A stretch of 64,000 nt of DNA from Planctomycetota bacterium. Its GTDB lineage: Bacteria; Planctomycetota; Brocadiia; SM23-32; JAKLEA01. This document shows, in pieces, positions 18,843-27,537 of this stretch; within the stretch, counting starts at the first letter, position 1, and each line of letters starts with the position of its first letter. A program made the position numbers and the translations under genes. The notes under the pieces are model-generated. The model saw only the letters and a program-made list of their open reading frames with translations. It made no database searches and had not been told where the DNA came from. The stretch is taken from NCBI GenBank assembly GCA_022711755.1, contig JAKLEA010000019.1:52166-116165 (forward strand). The letters run 5' to 3'.

Positions 18843-19572
18843 TGTTTGAGGATGAGACTCTGAAAAAGGTCAACTGAGATCGCCCGTAGACGCGCTCATC
18901 TTTCAGTTCCATTCCAGCGATGACCCAATTGGCGGCTGGCGCAGGCTCGTGATGAATCATTGCCAGCGCTCCCGGCGCGAGGATTCCTTTCCCTGCCAGG
19001 CCGGACAGCAATCCGAAAAGCCGCTGTCTGCCGTCCGGACGACGGACGAGTTCGTAGGGCGGATCGGCAAAGACGATGGTAAATGCGGCCCCCGAATGGA
19101 CGGACGCGCCGGAATCGGACGGCATGAGTATGGCATCGGCAGGCAAGCCTGCCGATTGAGGGCGCAAGCAAGCTTGCGCACTCCAAGGTACGCTGCAGGT
19201 TGCGTTCGTCTGCGGTCTGCTTTTTACTGATTCTTGAGATTGACGGCAGGCATCGGCGGGCAAGCCGCGCAGGGCGTCGCGCATTAGGACCCTGGCCCGC
19301 TCCGCCACGTGGGTCTTTTCAAGGTTCTTCTTCAATACCGAGGCGGCGGCGTGGGATTGCTCAATGAAGACGCAGAACTCCGCCCCGCGTGACAGAGCCT
19401 CGATTCCCAGTGAGCCGGAACCGGCGAACAGGTCCAGTACCTTCTGCCCGTCCAAGCGGGGGCCGATTATCGAGAAGAGCGCCTCCTTCACGCGATCAAG
19501 CATCGGACGCACGGCATCTGCAGGCGGGGAGAAAAGCTTCGTTCCGCGCGCCGCTCCGCTGATTACTCTCAT
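18796..19572 (-). CDS. rsmD: 16S rRNA (guanine966-N2)-methyltransferase RsmD with an in-frame repeat insertion
   Basis: RsmD methylates G966 of 16S rRNA in the 30S subunit. The SAM fold is clear: MRVISGAARG, LDLFAGSGSLGIEALSRGA for SAM binding and FADPPY (about 168-173) for catalysis. At 258 residues it is about 60-70 longer than usual. The surplus lies between residues 103 and 166 and includes 39 codons flanked by a duplicated GLPADA (103-108 and 142-147), containing two tandem palindromes (19137-19179). The insertion keeps the frame and lies outside the conserved motifs, so the enzyme may still work. It lies 18 bases after the HNH gene and overlaps ispE. Confidence 0.93.
   Translation of the reverse strand: MRVISGAARGTKLFSPPADAVRPMLDRVKEALFSIIGPRLDGQKVLDLFAGSGSLGIEALSRGAEFCVFIEQSHAAASVLKKNLEKTHVAERARVLMRDALRGLPADACRQSQESVKSRPQTNATCSVPWSAQACLRPQSAGLPADAILMPSDSGASVHSGAAFTIVFADPPYELVRRPDGRQRLFGLLSGLAGKGILAPGALAMIHHEPAPAANWVIAGMELKDERVYGRSQLTFFRVSSSNNAGSNEKPAAGQVED
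19132..19264. repeat. palindromic element inside rsmD, flanked by a 16-base direct repeat
   Basis: Two perfect 18-base palindromes (8-base arms, AA loop) lie at 19137-19154 (CGGCAGGC/GCCTGCCG) and 19162-19179 (GCGCAAGC/GCTTGCGC), 7 bases apart. The 16-mer GGCATCGGCAGGCAAG at 19132 recurs with one mismatch at 19249, 117 bases (39 codons) away. This is the layout of a REP/BIME-type element that arrived with local duplication. Confidence 0.9.
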
Positions 19573-19590
19573 GGTCGGATATCCCGGGGC

Positions 19591-20226
19591 CTACTCCTTC
19601 AACTCGACGGACCAGTAGGCCTCGTTCAGGAAATGCTTCCAGCTCCGGTATTTCTCGTTGGTCAGTTTGATCCTGATGATCGGGCTGAAGCGGGGCGCGC
19701 GCGGCTGCTTGATGAGCTTCATGCCGGCCTGGTCGGGGGTGCGCCCGCCCTTGCGCTTGTTGCATGAGGTGCAGGCCACGACGATGTTGTTCCAAATCGT
19801 GCGTCCGCCCTGCGTGCGGGGCTTGACGTGGTCAATGCTCAGTTCCTGGGTCGGAAACTTCTTCCCGCAATACTGGCAGCGGTTTTCGTCCCGGGCGAAG
19901 ATGTTTCGCCGATTGAAGCGCACTGTCTGGTCGGGAAGCTTGTCGTATGTGATGAGCCGGATGACCTTCGGAACCTCGATGTCCAGCGACACCGTGCGCA
20001 CCCAGTCAGTCTCTTCATCGTCGCGCATGCCGCTTTCGATCTTGAAGCGGGATACGTCAAGCCACGATTCGAGGTTGTATGTTGCGAAGTGGTTGTCTTC
20101 GACAGTGATGACTTCCGCGATGCTCTTGGCCAGCAGGCAAAACGCCTTCCGGGCCGTGATGATGTGGATCGCGGCATAGAACCTGTTCAGAACAAGCACG
20201 CTGGCGTCAAGCGCCGTGGTCGTCAT
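19591..20226 (-). CDS. HNH endonuclease family protein
   Basis: About 211 residues. The C-terminal half is a zinc-stabilised HNH domain: CQYCGK, then LSIDHVKPRTQGG with the catalytic His, WNNIVVACTSCNKRKGG with the Asn and the second Cys pair. The N-terminal half (ASVLVLNRFYAAIHIITARKA) matches the widespread stand-alone HNH proteins of planctomycetes and cyanobacteria, whose role is not established. It sits in a housekeeping run between the leuB-like gene and rsmD, with no restriction or phage genes nearby. ATG at 20226; a TTG one codon upstream is possible. Confidence 0.92.
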   Translation of the reverse strand: MTTTALDASVLVLNRFYAAIHIITARKAFCLLAKSIAEVITVEDNHFATYNLESWLDVSRFKIESGMRDDEETDWVRTVSLDIEVPKVIRLITYDKLPDQTVRFNRRNIFARDENRCQYCGKKFPTQELSIDHVKPRTQGGRTIWNNIVVACTSCNKRKGGRTPDQAGMKLIKQPRAPRFSPIIRIKLTNEKYRSWKHFLNEAYWSVELKE

Positions 20227-20295
20227 CAAGGCGTCCTCACCGCCTTCCCTGCCGAACTTTCGTCAAGACGCGCGCCCGTTCGATCCCGCGCGCGT

Positions 20296-21342
20296 TCACT
20301 CCAGCGCGTTGCAGACGAGGTCCCCCACTTCGGTGGTTGAGAAACCCATCCTGCCCGCGCTCATGCTCTTCATCTTCGGCGTCGTCGCCGCGATTGCGGC
20401 CTCGACGCTGCGCGCCGCCGCCTCCTCGCCTATCTGCCTCAGCAGCATGGCCATCGCGCCGATCGCCGCCAGGGGGTTGATCACGTTCTTGCCCTGGTAC
20501 TTCGGGGCGCTGCCGCCCATCGGCTCGAACATGCTCGTGCCCTTTGGATTTATGTTTCCGCCCGCGGCTACGCCCAGACCGCCCTGGATCATGGCCGCAA
20601 GGTCCGTGATGATGTCGCCGAACATGTTCTCCGTGACGATCACGTCGAACCACTCGGGATTCTTGACCATCCACATGCACGTCGCGTCAACGTGCGCGTA
20701 TTCCCGCGTGACGTCCGGGTATTCCTTCCCGACCTCCTCGAACGCCCGCCACCAGAGGTCGTGGCAGAACGTCAGGACGTTGGTCTTCGCGCAGAGAAGC
20801 AGCTTCTTTCGCCCGCGATTGCGCACAAGCTCGAAGGCGTAGCGTATGCAGCGCTCCACGCCGTGGCGGGTGTCAATCATCTCCTGGATGGCCACCTCGT
20901 TGGGCGTGCCCTTGTAGAGGAATCCGCCGCTTCCGCTGTAAAGCCCTTCCGTGTTCTCCCTTATGATGACGAAGTCTATGTCCTTCGGCCCCTTGTCCTT
21001 CAGCGGGCAATCAACGCCGGGGTAGAGCTTCACCGGGCGCAGGTTGATGTACTGGTCAAGCTCGAACCTGAGCTTTAGCAGGATGCCCTTTTCCAGGATG
21101 CCGGGTTTGACGTCCGGATGACCGACCGCGCCGAGGAAGATGGCGTCATAGCCGCGAAGCTCTTCGACCGCGCCGTCGGGCAGCGTTTCACCCGTGCGCA
21201 GAAATCGCGCCGCGCCAAAGTCGTAATCATGCGTCTGATACTTAAATCCCTTTTTGGCCGCGACGGCGTTGAGGACCTTCAGGGCCTCGCGCGTAACCTC
21301 GAAACCTGTCCCGTCTCCCGGGATGACTGCCAGATTGTACAT
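20296..21342 (-). CDS. leuB: 3-isopropylmalate dehydrogenase or related NAD-dependent beta-decarboxylating dehydrogenase
   Basis: 348 residues of the isocitrate/isopropylmalate dehydrogenase family. Visible features are the N-terminal LAVIPGDGTG, the substrate Arg region LRFELDQYINLRPVKLYPG, VIIRENTEGLYSG, the catalytic Lys in CAKTNVLT, and the metal-binding Asp in TENMFGDIITDLAA. LeuB oxidises 3-isopropylmalate in leucine synthesis, but the subfamily also holds tartrate and related dehydrogenases, and no leuA, leuC or leuD is adjacent, so the substrate is not proven. ATG 21342 with AAGGA 6 bases upstream. First gene of the minus-strand run to spoVG. Confidence 0.88.
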   Translation of the reverse strand: MYNLAVIPGDGTGFEVTREALKVLNAVAAKKGFKYQTHDYDFGAARFLRTGETLPDGAVEELRGYDAIFLGAVGHPDVKPGILEKGILLKLRFELDQYINLRPVKLYPGVDCPLKDKGPKDIDFVIIRENTEGLYSGSGGFLYKGTPNEVAIQEMIDTRHGVERCIRYAFELVRNRGRKKLLLCAKTNVLTFCHDLWWRAFEEVGKEYPDVTREYAHVDATCMWMVKNPEWFDVIVTENMFGDIITDLAAMIQGGLGVAAGGNINPKGTSMFEPMGGSAPKYQGKNVINPLAAIGAMAMLLRQIGEEAAARSVEAAIAATTPKMKSMSAGRMGFSTTEVGDLVCNALE

Positions 21343-21736
21343 CGCGTTCCTTCCGAATCGTGACTGTCCGGGGCTTGGTCGTGTCGGTGTCATTGTCGGG
21401 TTTGCGCCCCGGAAAACGGAGGATAATCTAACAGAGCGCGGCCAAGCCGGTCAACCAGACATTCGGCCTAAATAGTCGCCCCTTTGTTATCAGTGGGCAA
21501 AGCTCATATGATATCGAATTGCGTATTTAGGCGGACTATCTGCATGGCTCCATTCAGGGACTAAACAATGGCCAAGACATTATAGCGCGTATGAAAAGGA
21601 GTAGGAAGGTTGTCGCTTGACGTTTCAAGCACACACCCATGCCGTTTTCGCGCGCGGTCCGCGTGGGTTCAAAGAACCCACCCTACCTTTTGGCACCATT
21701 TTCATGCACGATCTTACACCTGATGCGACAATGCCC
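21343..21736. other. intergenic region with a repeat hairpin
   Basis: 394 bases between two minus-strand genes. It holds a hairpin at 21663-21681 (GTGGGTTC, loop AAA, GAACCCAC) followed by CCTACC. The 10-mer ACCCACCCTA (21676-21685) is the reverse complement of TAGGGTGGGT at 63150-63159, so this is one member of a dispersed repeat family. No gene seen. Confidence 0.75.
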
Positions 21737-23620
21737 TTAATCCCTCAATACCCATATCGGCGTTGACCATGCTCGCTCACCGTTATCCTGCTCGACGCGG
21801 AGATAGTAGAAACTGTCTCTTCCCAGCGGCGGATCATCATCTGTCTCGATCTCGATGACTCCGGTGTCGGTCCTGTCCGCGCGGATTTCCTCGTTATCGC
21901 GGATAAGGCGCGCCGTCAACACATCTGTCTGCCCGATGACGCGGTAGCGGATGAAGCACGGGTTGGAGACCTCGATCTCGCTTCCCATCGGCTGGCTGTT
22001 GATCGTGAATTCCATGTAGATGCGGTCGAAGCTCGCGGCATATACGCGGCGATGCCATAGCGCGTCCCATATCGCCTCCCGCGTGAGTTCCTCCGCGATG
22101 AACGCGATGTGCCCGCCGGGATAACGCCCCCAGATCGTGCGTCCGGGATGCGAATCATGATTGTCGCTGGAGCCGATCACGCCGAAACGCAGCCCCTTCG
22201 CCAACCCGGACTGCATGAATTTGTCCGCGTCCTTCGCGCCGGGCAGTGGACGGGGATTGCCGGGGTATTCCGACGTTCCGTGGGAGGAATAGACCTCGAC
22301 GAATCGCGCTGTCCGGTCGTCAAACGCGCCGAAAGGGTATCGCGCATCCCCGCGCGGGTAGGTGAAGTGATGCGGGCCTGTGATGACCTCGCGCCCATCC
22401 TTGTTGTATTGATTGAAAACGATTTCGTTGAATTGATTATACCGCGATGCCCAGGTTCCGATGTGCGGCGCGTCATCACGGCGGAAATAAAGGTTCATAT
22501 GGTCCTCGCCCGCGCCGGCCTCCTGCGCGAGGATGGTGACAAAGCGGCCCGGCTCGTGGAACTTCTTCACTGCGGCGACCGTCTGCGGCCAGTCGAAATG
22601 ACCGTGGTCCGTCAGCGCGCAGACGTCCAGCCCCGCGACGTCCCGCCCGAAGGCGAAATAGCCTTCCGCCGTGTCGCCCAATCCATCGGAAATCGTCGTG
22701 TGGCCATGGATGTCGCCCCAGAAGACGCGATACCGCGGCGTGAAGTCGAGGGCGCGGCAAGGGTTGGATCTGCCGGATAACTTCCCGTCGCTCAACCTGA
22801 AACGTTTCGGCCCGGGGGATGCGACCTTGACAGCGATGGCTGCAATGCCGTCCGATAATTTCACGCCTTGCGCAACCACGCTGCCGTCCTCGTCGCTTAT
22901 GTTCACGGTCGAGGCGTAGTCGGTCGCCAGGTTGTAGAACCGGTCCTCTGCGCGGATGAGCAGGCGGAATTCTGTCCCGGTGATGACCGTGGCCGGACAT
23001 GATGCGGCGAGATGATGCGCCTCAGCGGGATGAATCGGCATGGTCGGCTGGGCGGCGATGCCGCGGAATACGCCGTCGCCGTCCGCGTCGGTGGTCAGGT
23101 GGAACTCGTGATTGGGGTCGGCAAAGGGTTGGACGATCGTCCGCGCTTCGCCGGCGCCGAGCGTGAAGATAACGCGCTCTCCAGGCTTGAGCGGGACGCG
23201 CCTGACTTTCGCGACGAGACATTGGTGATGGATCGAGTCCGACGAACCGCTGGGCTTGTCCGGCGGGAACATGCCCTTCGGATGCCAGCCGTGCCACTTG
23301 ACGTCAAGGTTGTCCGGCGCGTCGCAGGCAACGGTCATATAGCCGTCGCGCTTCGGATCGCCGGTTTGCAGGCCCTGCCACGAGGCGGCGTGGTGAAACC
23401 CCAGGGAGACTCCGCCGCCGACTGCAACGCCGGACGGACCGATGGTCAGTTCCACGACGACGCGCTCCCGCGAACCGGCGACAAGGCGCGATGGGGAAAC
23501 AATGCGAGCGGCGCCTTCACCGTCGGCTGCGGCAGTTGGTGAAGCTGTCGCGGTGAGGATGAGTAGCGCCATCAACATGTAAAGGCAACGGTTACTAATC
23601 ATTATGTGGGATGTTATCAT
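21737..23620 (-). CDS. exported PHP-type metallohydrolase (DUF3604 / CehA-McbA-like)
   Basis: About 627 residues with a signal peptide (MLMALLILTATASPTAAAD), an N-terminal beta-rich region (to about residue 290) and a PHP phosphoesterase-like domain. The metal motifs are VFWGDIHGHTTISDG, ALTDHGHFDWP, TGPHHFTYP and IGSSDNHDSHPGR. The CehA/McbA branch hydrolyses carbamates and esters, but most DUF3604 members have no known substrate. The start at ATG 23620 has AGGAG immediately upstream; ATG 23602 is an alternative. It is monocistronic as far as I can see. Confidence 0.87.
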   Translation of the reverse strand: MITSHIMISNRCLYMLMALLILTATASPTAAADGEGAARIVSPSRLVAGSRERVVVELTIGPSGVAVGGGVSLGFHHAASWQGLQTGDPKRDGYMTVACDAPDNLDVKWHGWHPKGMFPPDKPSGSSDSIHHQCLVAKVRRVPLKPGERVIFTLGAGEARTIVQPFADPNHEFHLTTDADGDGVFRGIAAQPTMPIHPAEAHHLAASCPATVITGTEFRLLIRAEDRFYNLATDYASTVNISDEDGSVVAQGVKLSDGIAAIAVKVASPGPKRFRLSDGKLSGRSNPCRALDFTPRYRVFWGDIHGHTTISDGLGDTAEGYFAFGRDVAGLDVCALTDHGHFDWPQTVAAVKKFHEPGRFVTILAQEAGAGEDHMNLYFRRDDAPHIGTWASRYNQFNEIVFNQYNKDGREVITGPHHFTYPRGDARYPFGAFDDRTARFVEVYSSHGTSEYPGNPRPLPGAKDADKFMQSGLAKGLRFGVIGSSDNHDSHPGRTIWGRYPGGHIAFIAEELTREAIWDALWHRRVYAASFDRIYMEFTINSQPMGSEIEVSNPCFIRYRVIGQTDVLTARLIRDNEEIRADRTDTGVIEIETDDDPPLGRDSFYYLRVEQDNGERAWSTPIWVLRD

Positions 23621-23968
23621 TTCTCCTGCCGCAACGAGGACAACTTCACGCCGAAGGGTATAAACCGGCATTCATTCATCGGACGATATGTATTGTAATG
23701 GAAATGTTCCTTGAAAATGGGAATTTTCATTACTCAATGATAAATGGACGCGGCGCTACTCCCGCTGCGTCAGCCAGACACAGCAAGCGTCAAAGGCTCG
23801 CTCAAAGGGGGAATCCGCATCAGGAACTGGAAGCAGAATCGTCCATATCGGCGCGCTCAATGGAAAGCCATGGAAAACGAGGACTTCTTGCGTGACGCCG
23901 GGCGAATATGATAGAAAGCGCAAAGTTGAATTCCCACAGTCACAATAAAGGAAGGAAAGGGAGAGAAA
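23621..23968. other. intergenic region upstream of bacterioferritin
   Basis: About 350 bases between divergent genes. It includes a small hairpin GAAAAT-GGGA-ATTTTC (23713-23728). No gene is supported and I could not place a clear promoter. Confidence 0.5.
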
Positions 23969-24490
23969 ATGGCGAAGACAAACGCGAACAAAGAGAAGGT
24001 AATCGAACTGCTCAACGAAGCGCGGGCCAGCGAACTGACTGCGATTCTGCAGTACATGAGCCAGCATTATGAACTTGAAGATCAGGATTTCGGCAAGCCG
24101 GCTCTGATGTTCAAGACCATAGCCATTGACGAAATGCGCCACGCTGAGCTTTTCGCAAACCGCATCCTTTTCCTGGGAGGCACGCCGACCTCCACGCCGG
24201 ACGGCAAGGAAAAAAAAGGGCAGGAATTGGAGCAGATGCTGGACACAAATCACGAGCTTGAGACCGGCGCGGTCGCCATGTACAACGATCATGCGAAGAA
24301 GTGCGCCGAGCTGGGCGACAACATCTCCAGGGACCTGTTCGAGACGATACTGGCCCAGGAGGAGAACCACCTCGACCAGTTCGACAACATCAACAAGCAC
24401 ATCAAGAAACTGGGCGCGGCCTACCTTGCGACACTGGCCGGCGGGCAGGCCGAACCGGCCGGCGGCGCCGGAACGCCCGGACAGGCATAA
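23969..24490 (+). CDS. bfr: bacterioferritin
   Basis: 173 residues forming a four-helix bundle that assembles into an iron-storage shell. All diiron ferroxidase ligands are present with bacterioferritin spacing: Glu22, Glu55, His58, Glu98, Glu131 and His134, and Met56 corresponds to the haem-ligating Met52 of E. coli Bfr. The last 20 or so residues are a Gly/Ala/Pro tail not part of the family. Strong GGAAAGGGAGAG upstream of ATG 23969. The next gene starts 66 bases downstream. Confidence 0.95.
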   Translation: MAKTNANKEKVIELLNEARASELTAILQYMSQHYELEDQDFGKPALMFKTIAIDEMRHAELFANRILFLGGTPTSTPDGKEKKGQELEQMLDTNHELETGAVAMYNDHAKKCAELGDNISRDLFETILAQEENHLDQFDNINKHIKKLGAAYLATLAGGQAEPAGGAGTPGQA

Positions 24491-24556
24491 GACCGATTGT
24501 GTCCCAGGCAGAATCTCGCCAACCGCGCAGAATGGGCGGATGGGGGTGGAGTCCCT

Positions 24557-27442
24557 ATGCGAATCGCATTGATATTCGTCATCCTGGCTTCCGCCCTTTG
24601 CGCGGCTGATGAGGAGATCGTCTTCGCCGACTTCGAGAACGGTCTCGGCGGATGGATAACCGAAGGCGATGCCTTCGGCATATCGGCGAAAGACGGTGAC
24701 AAATGGGACCGCTCTTCCGAGGGGCGGTTCTTCGCAGACTCGCTCCACGTCGGGGAACCGCAAACCGGCGTCCTGCGCAGCCCGACCTTCAAGTGCCCCG
24801 ACGAGATTCGTTTCCTTGCCAACGGGTGGGACAGGCGCGAGGGGAACGGCGGGCGCAATTTCTACCGTCTGCGCCTTGCCGACGGAACTCTGATCGCGCA
24901 GAGCGGGACGCCGTGCCAGACCGGCCCGTTCGTCGAAATGCGCTGGCAGACAACGCAGCATAAGGACAAGGAAGCGTTCATCGAAGTCGTTGACGGGGCG
25001 GCGGAAGGGGCCTTCTCATGGCTTGCGATTGATAATGTTCGCTTCGTTGACAAGGGGCCCCTGATCCCGGTCGGGCAGAGCGATCTTTACGCGATAGGCG
25101 CGGGGTATGAACGCCCGGCGGCTGAATGCGCGGGGATAGCCTTCGCCCTCTGGCCCTCCCACCCGATATATGACAACGGTTCGCATACCATCCCGATCAA
25201 CTGCCGGTTGTCCGAGATATTCCTCTATGGCCACATCAGCACATATGACTTCGGTTGCGCCCACTGGGGAGCGCACACGGACTTCACCCGCGACTTCGGC
25301 AAGCAGCAGATGATCGGAGATCGGGCCGGGGAGATCGTCATCCGCTACGAGGACGGATCGGAAACCGCCGTCCCGCTCATCTTCGGTTTTACCCTGTGGT
25401 GGGACGTTCCCTGGCGCGGCAATCCGGAGCCGATCAGGTCGAATACCGACGCGCGGCTCGCGTTCGAGTCCGCATGCAAACTCAAAGAGACATTCGGCGA
25501 AGGCGAGGCGCGGCGGTTCGTCTCCGCAATAGCCTGCGAGGACAAGGTCTGCGAGAGCGTCACCTTCATTGACTCCCCGACCAAGGACGGTTGTCCGCGT
25601 TTCGACGCGATGTCGGTAAGGACGAATGAACCCGTGGATGGCATGACGCGGCTGGCTCATCATGCCTTCGATGAGAAGTGGCTTGAGAAGAATCGCATCA
25701 CTGCCGACCTGTTGACGTCACGCCGCTATCTGGACGATCTCAAACGACTCAAGAGCGAGATCGGCATGAGCGATTCGGACCTGCCGGAATCGCTGCCGAT
25801 TGACGTTCCAGACGGTTTCACAGGGCCGCGGATGACCTTGAAAGGCGGCATCTTCGCGGACATCCTGACGAGCGCCTACTATCACACAGTCCATTCCGCC
25901 GCGACGCTTTCAATTCGCAAGGACGGCTACGTGCATTGTGCACCGCCGGACATGCCTGACTATAACGCCTACAACTCGATCGGCACGTATCAGACCATCA
26001 GCCGTGGCGCCGGAAGCTCCTGGACACGGGGGTATGAGTACCTTCGCGACCTGGCCGAGTGGGGCTACACGAACGAACTCACTCGCGCGATTGACTGGAT
26101 GGATTCATGCCTTTATTACTACCCGGAAAAATCGCCGGCGCGATTCGAGCGCGACGGTAAGCAGATCCCATGGCCGGCGCATTGGGCGACGACGGCGGAC
26201 CACCCCCCAGCGACTGCCGAGGCCGAGGGCTGCAACGAAATCCCCGGCGATGAGAACGACGGCCACGCGCTTACCATGATGCTGCGTTACTCGACCTGGC
26301 TTGCGACGGGGAAAAGCGAGACATGGTTGCGTCAGCGTTGGAAGCCGGCCATTGACGCCGCGGAATGGCTCTGCTTCGTCCTCGATTACACCAGACAGGA
26401 CGCGCTCTACTGCGAAAGCGAGGGAACCTGCTACGGCGTCGGGTTCGACCGCAATAAACCCAAACCCTATGACGCCTACCCGCATTACGATATCTTTACG
26501 AACGTCCTCGGCGAACTCGCTCTCCGGCAATACGCCGACATGGCAGAATCGCTGGGCGAAAACGACAAGGCCGTGCGATGGCGCTCTTATGCGGACCGCA
26601 TCCGCCGGGGGACGATGGCGAAGTGCGTTGACGAAAGCAAGCTCTGGGGCGCGGTCTGGCGGGTGCATCCAAACTCGGTATGGCCCCAGTTTGACGAGCG
26701 CATGACGCCGATCTTCGAGCTTCCCTACTACTCCGGTTTTGATGCCGGGGGCATGGATGCGCGGACGCTTGAGATATCGCGCAATTCCTTCCGGATGCAG
26801 ATCGGCGATCCGCCGGACTATCATCACGGACTCGGTCTCGGCTACGGCCAGGGCTGGATTGCCTCAGCCGCGCTGCTACTTGACGAGATGGGGACTGCGA
26901 AGCCGCTGGTTGAGAACCTGGCGAGATACATGTACTTCCCGAAGCATCCGCATCCCTTCACGGCCTGCGAAGGGGTCGTCGTGAACGAGGACGGCGATTT
27001 CCGCGTCAGAAACGGCACTATCGGGATTGACGAGGGGCTTTTTGTCACGCGCGTTTTCCGCCTGCTCATGGGCATTGACGACGCGCAACCGGAACGGGCG
27101 TTATTCATACCGAGGTTACCCGATGGAATCGAAAGCATCCAGGTTGACGGGCATCCCGTTACCACGAAATCGCAGGACGGGTCGGTGATTATCGCGCGGA
27201 TTACGTTCAGCTATCAAAAATCGGAAAGCGGGGCAGTCTTCAGCATGAAGAGCAGTTCGCCGCTTGCTTCGGCCAAGGTCAGAATGGGGCCTTTCAAAGA
27301 GTCGGGTGATGTGAAGATGTTGACTGTTGACGGCAAAACGCGGGATTTCCGCGCCGAGAGGAGCGGCGATTCATGGTGGGTATGGATTGACCTGGGGAAA
27401 GCGGCGTCGCAGGCCGAGTGCGTAATCAGTCGTCCCGAATAG
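24557..27442 (+). CDS. large secreted glycoside hydrolase-like protein, alpha/alpha barrel
   Basis: 961 residues. Signal peptide MRIALIFVILASALCAAD; an N-terminal carbohydrate-binding-like beta-sandwich (about 20-155, starting FADFENGLGGW); a middle beta domain; then a helical region (about 470-800) with the Trp-rich pairs of an (alpha/alpha)6 barrel (ENDGHALTMMLRYSTWL, AAEWLCFVLDYTR, LPYYSGFDAGG), and a C-terminal beta domain. Glu residues in CNEIPGDENDGHA and CESEGTCYG are candidate catalytic residues. I cannot assign a CAZy family. ATG 24557 with GGAG upstream; the frame upstream of this ATG has no leader. Confidence 0.78.
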   Translation: MRIALIFVILASALCAADEEIVFADFENGLGGWITEGDAFGISAKDGDKWDRSSEGRFFADSLHVGEPQTGVLRSPTFKCPDEIRFLANGWDRREGNGGRNFYRLRLADGTLIAQSGTPCQTGPFVEMRWQTTQHKDKEAFIEVVDGAAEGAFSWLAIDNVRFVDKGPLIPVGQSDLYAIGAGYERPAAECAGIAFALWPSHPIYDNGSHTIPINCRLSEIFLYGHISTYDFGCAHWGAHTDFTRDFGKQQMIGDRAGEIVIRYEDGSETAVPLIFGFTLWWDVPWRGNPEPIRSNTDARLAFESACKLKETFGEGEARRFVSAIACEDKVCESVTFIDSPTKDGCPRFDAMSVRTNEPVDGMTRLAHHAFDEKWLEKNRITADLLTSRRYLDDLKRLKSEIGMSDSDLPESLPIDVPDGFTGPRMTLKGGIFADILTSAYYHTVHSAATLSIRKDGYVHCAPPDMPDYNAYNSIGTYQTISRGAGSSWTRGYEYLRDLAEWGYTNELTRAIDWMDSCLYYYPEKSPARFERDGKQIPWPAHWATTADHPPATAEAEGCNEIPGDENDGHALTMMLRYSTWLATGKSETWLRQRWKPAIDAAEWLCFVLDYTRQDALYCESEGTCYGVGFDRNKPKPYDAYPHYDIFTNVLGELALRQYADMAESLGENDKAVRWRSYADRIRRGTMAKCVDESKLWGAVWRVHPNSVWPQFDERMTPIFELPYYSGFDAGGMDARTLEISRNSFRMQIGDPPDYHHGLGLGYGQGWIASAALLLDEMGTAKPLVENLARYMYFPKHPHPFTACEGVVVNEDGDFRVRNGTIGIDEGLFVTRVFRLLMGIDDAQPERALFIPRLPDGIESIQVDGHPVTTKSQDGSVIIARITFSYQKSESGAVFSMKSSSPLASAKVRMGPFKESGDVKMLTVDGKTRDFRAERSGDSWWVWIDLGKAASQAECVISRPE

Positions 27443-27537
27443 GGGGCGTTAACAACGCACAAGCGACGCGATGACCCGCCTCATGGCAATCCCCCCCCGT
27501 AGATGTCTGACCTTCGGCCGTAAAGTGCCCGCCCTTG

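Noticed and set aside
19591..20226. HNH gene as part of a restriction or homing element
   Set aside because: It sits in a tight housekeeping run with no methyltransferase, intron or phage signatures.
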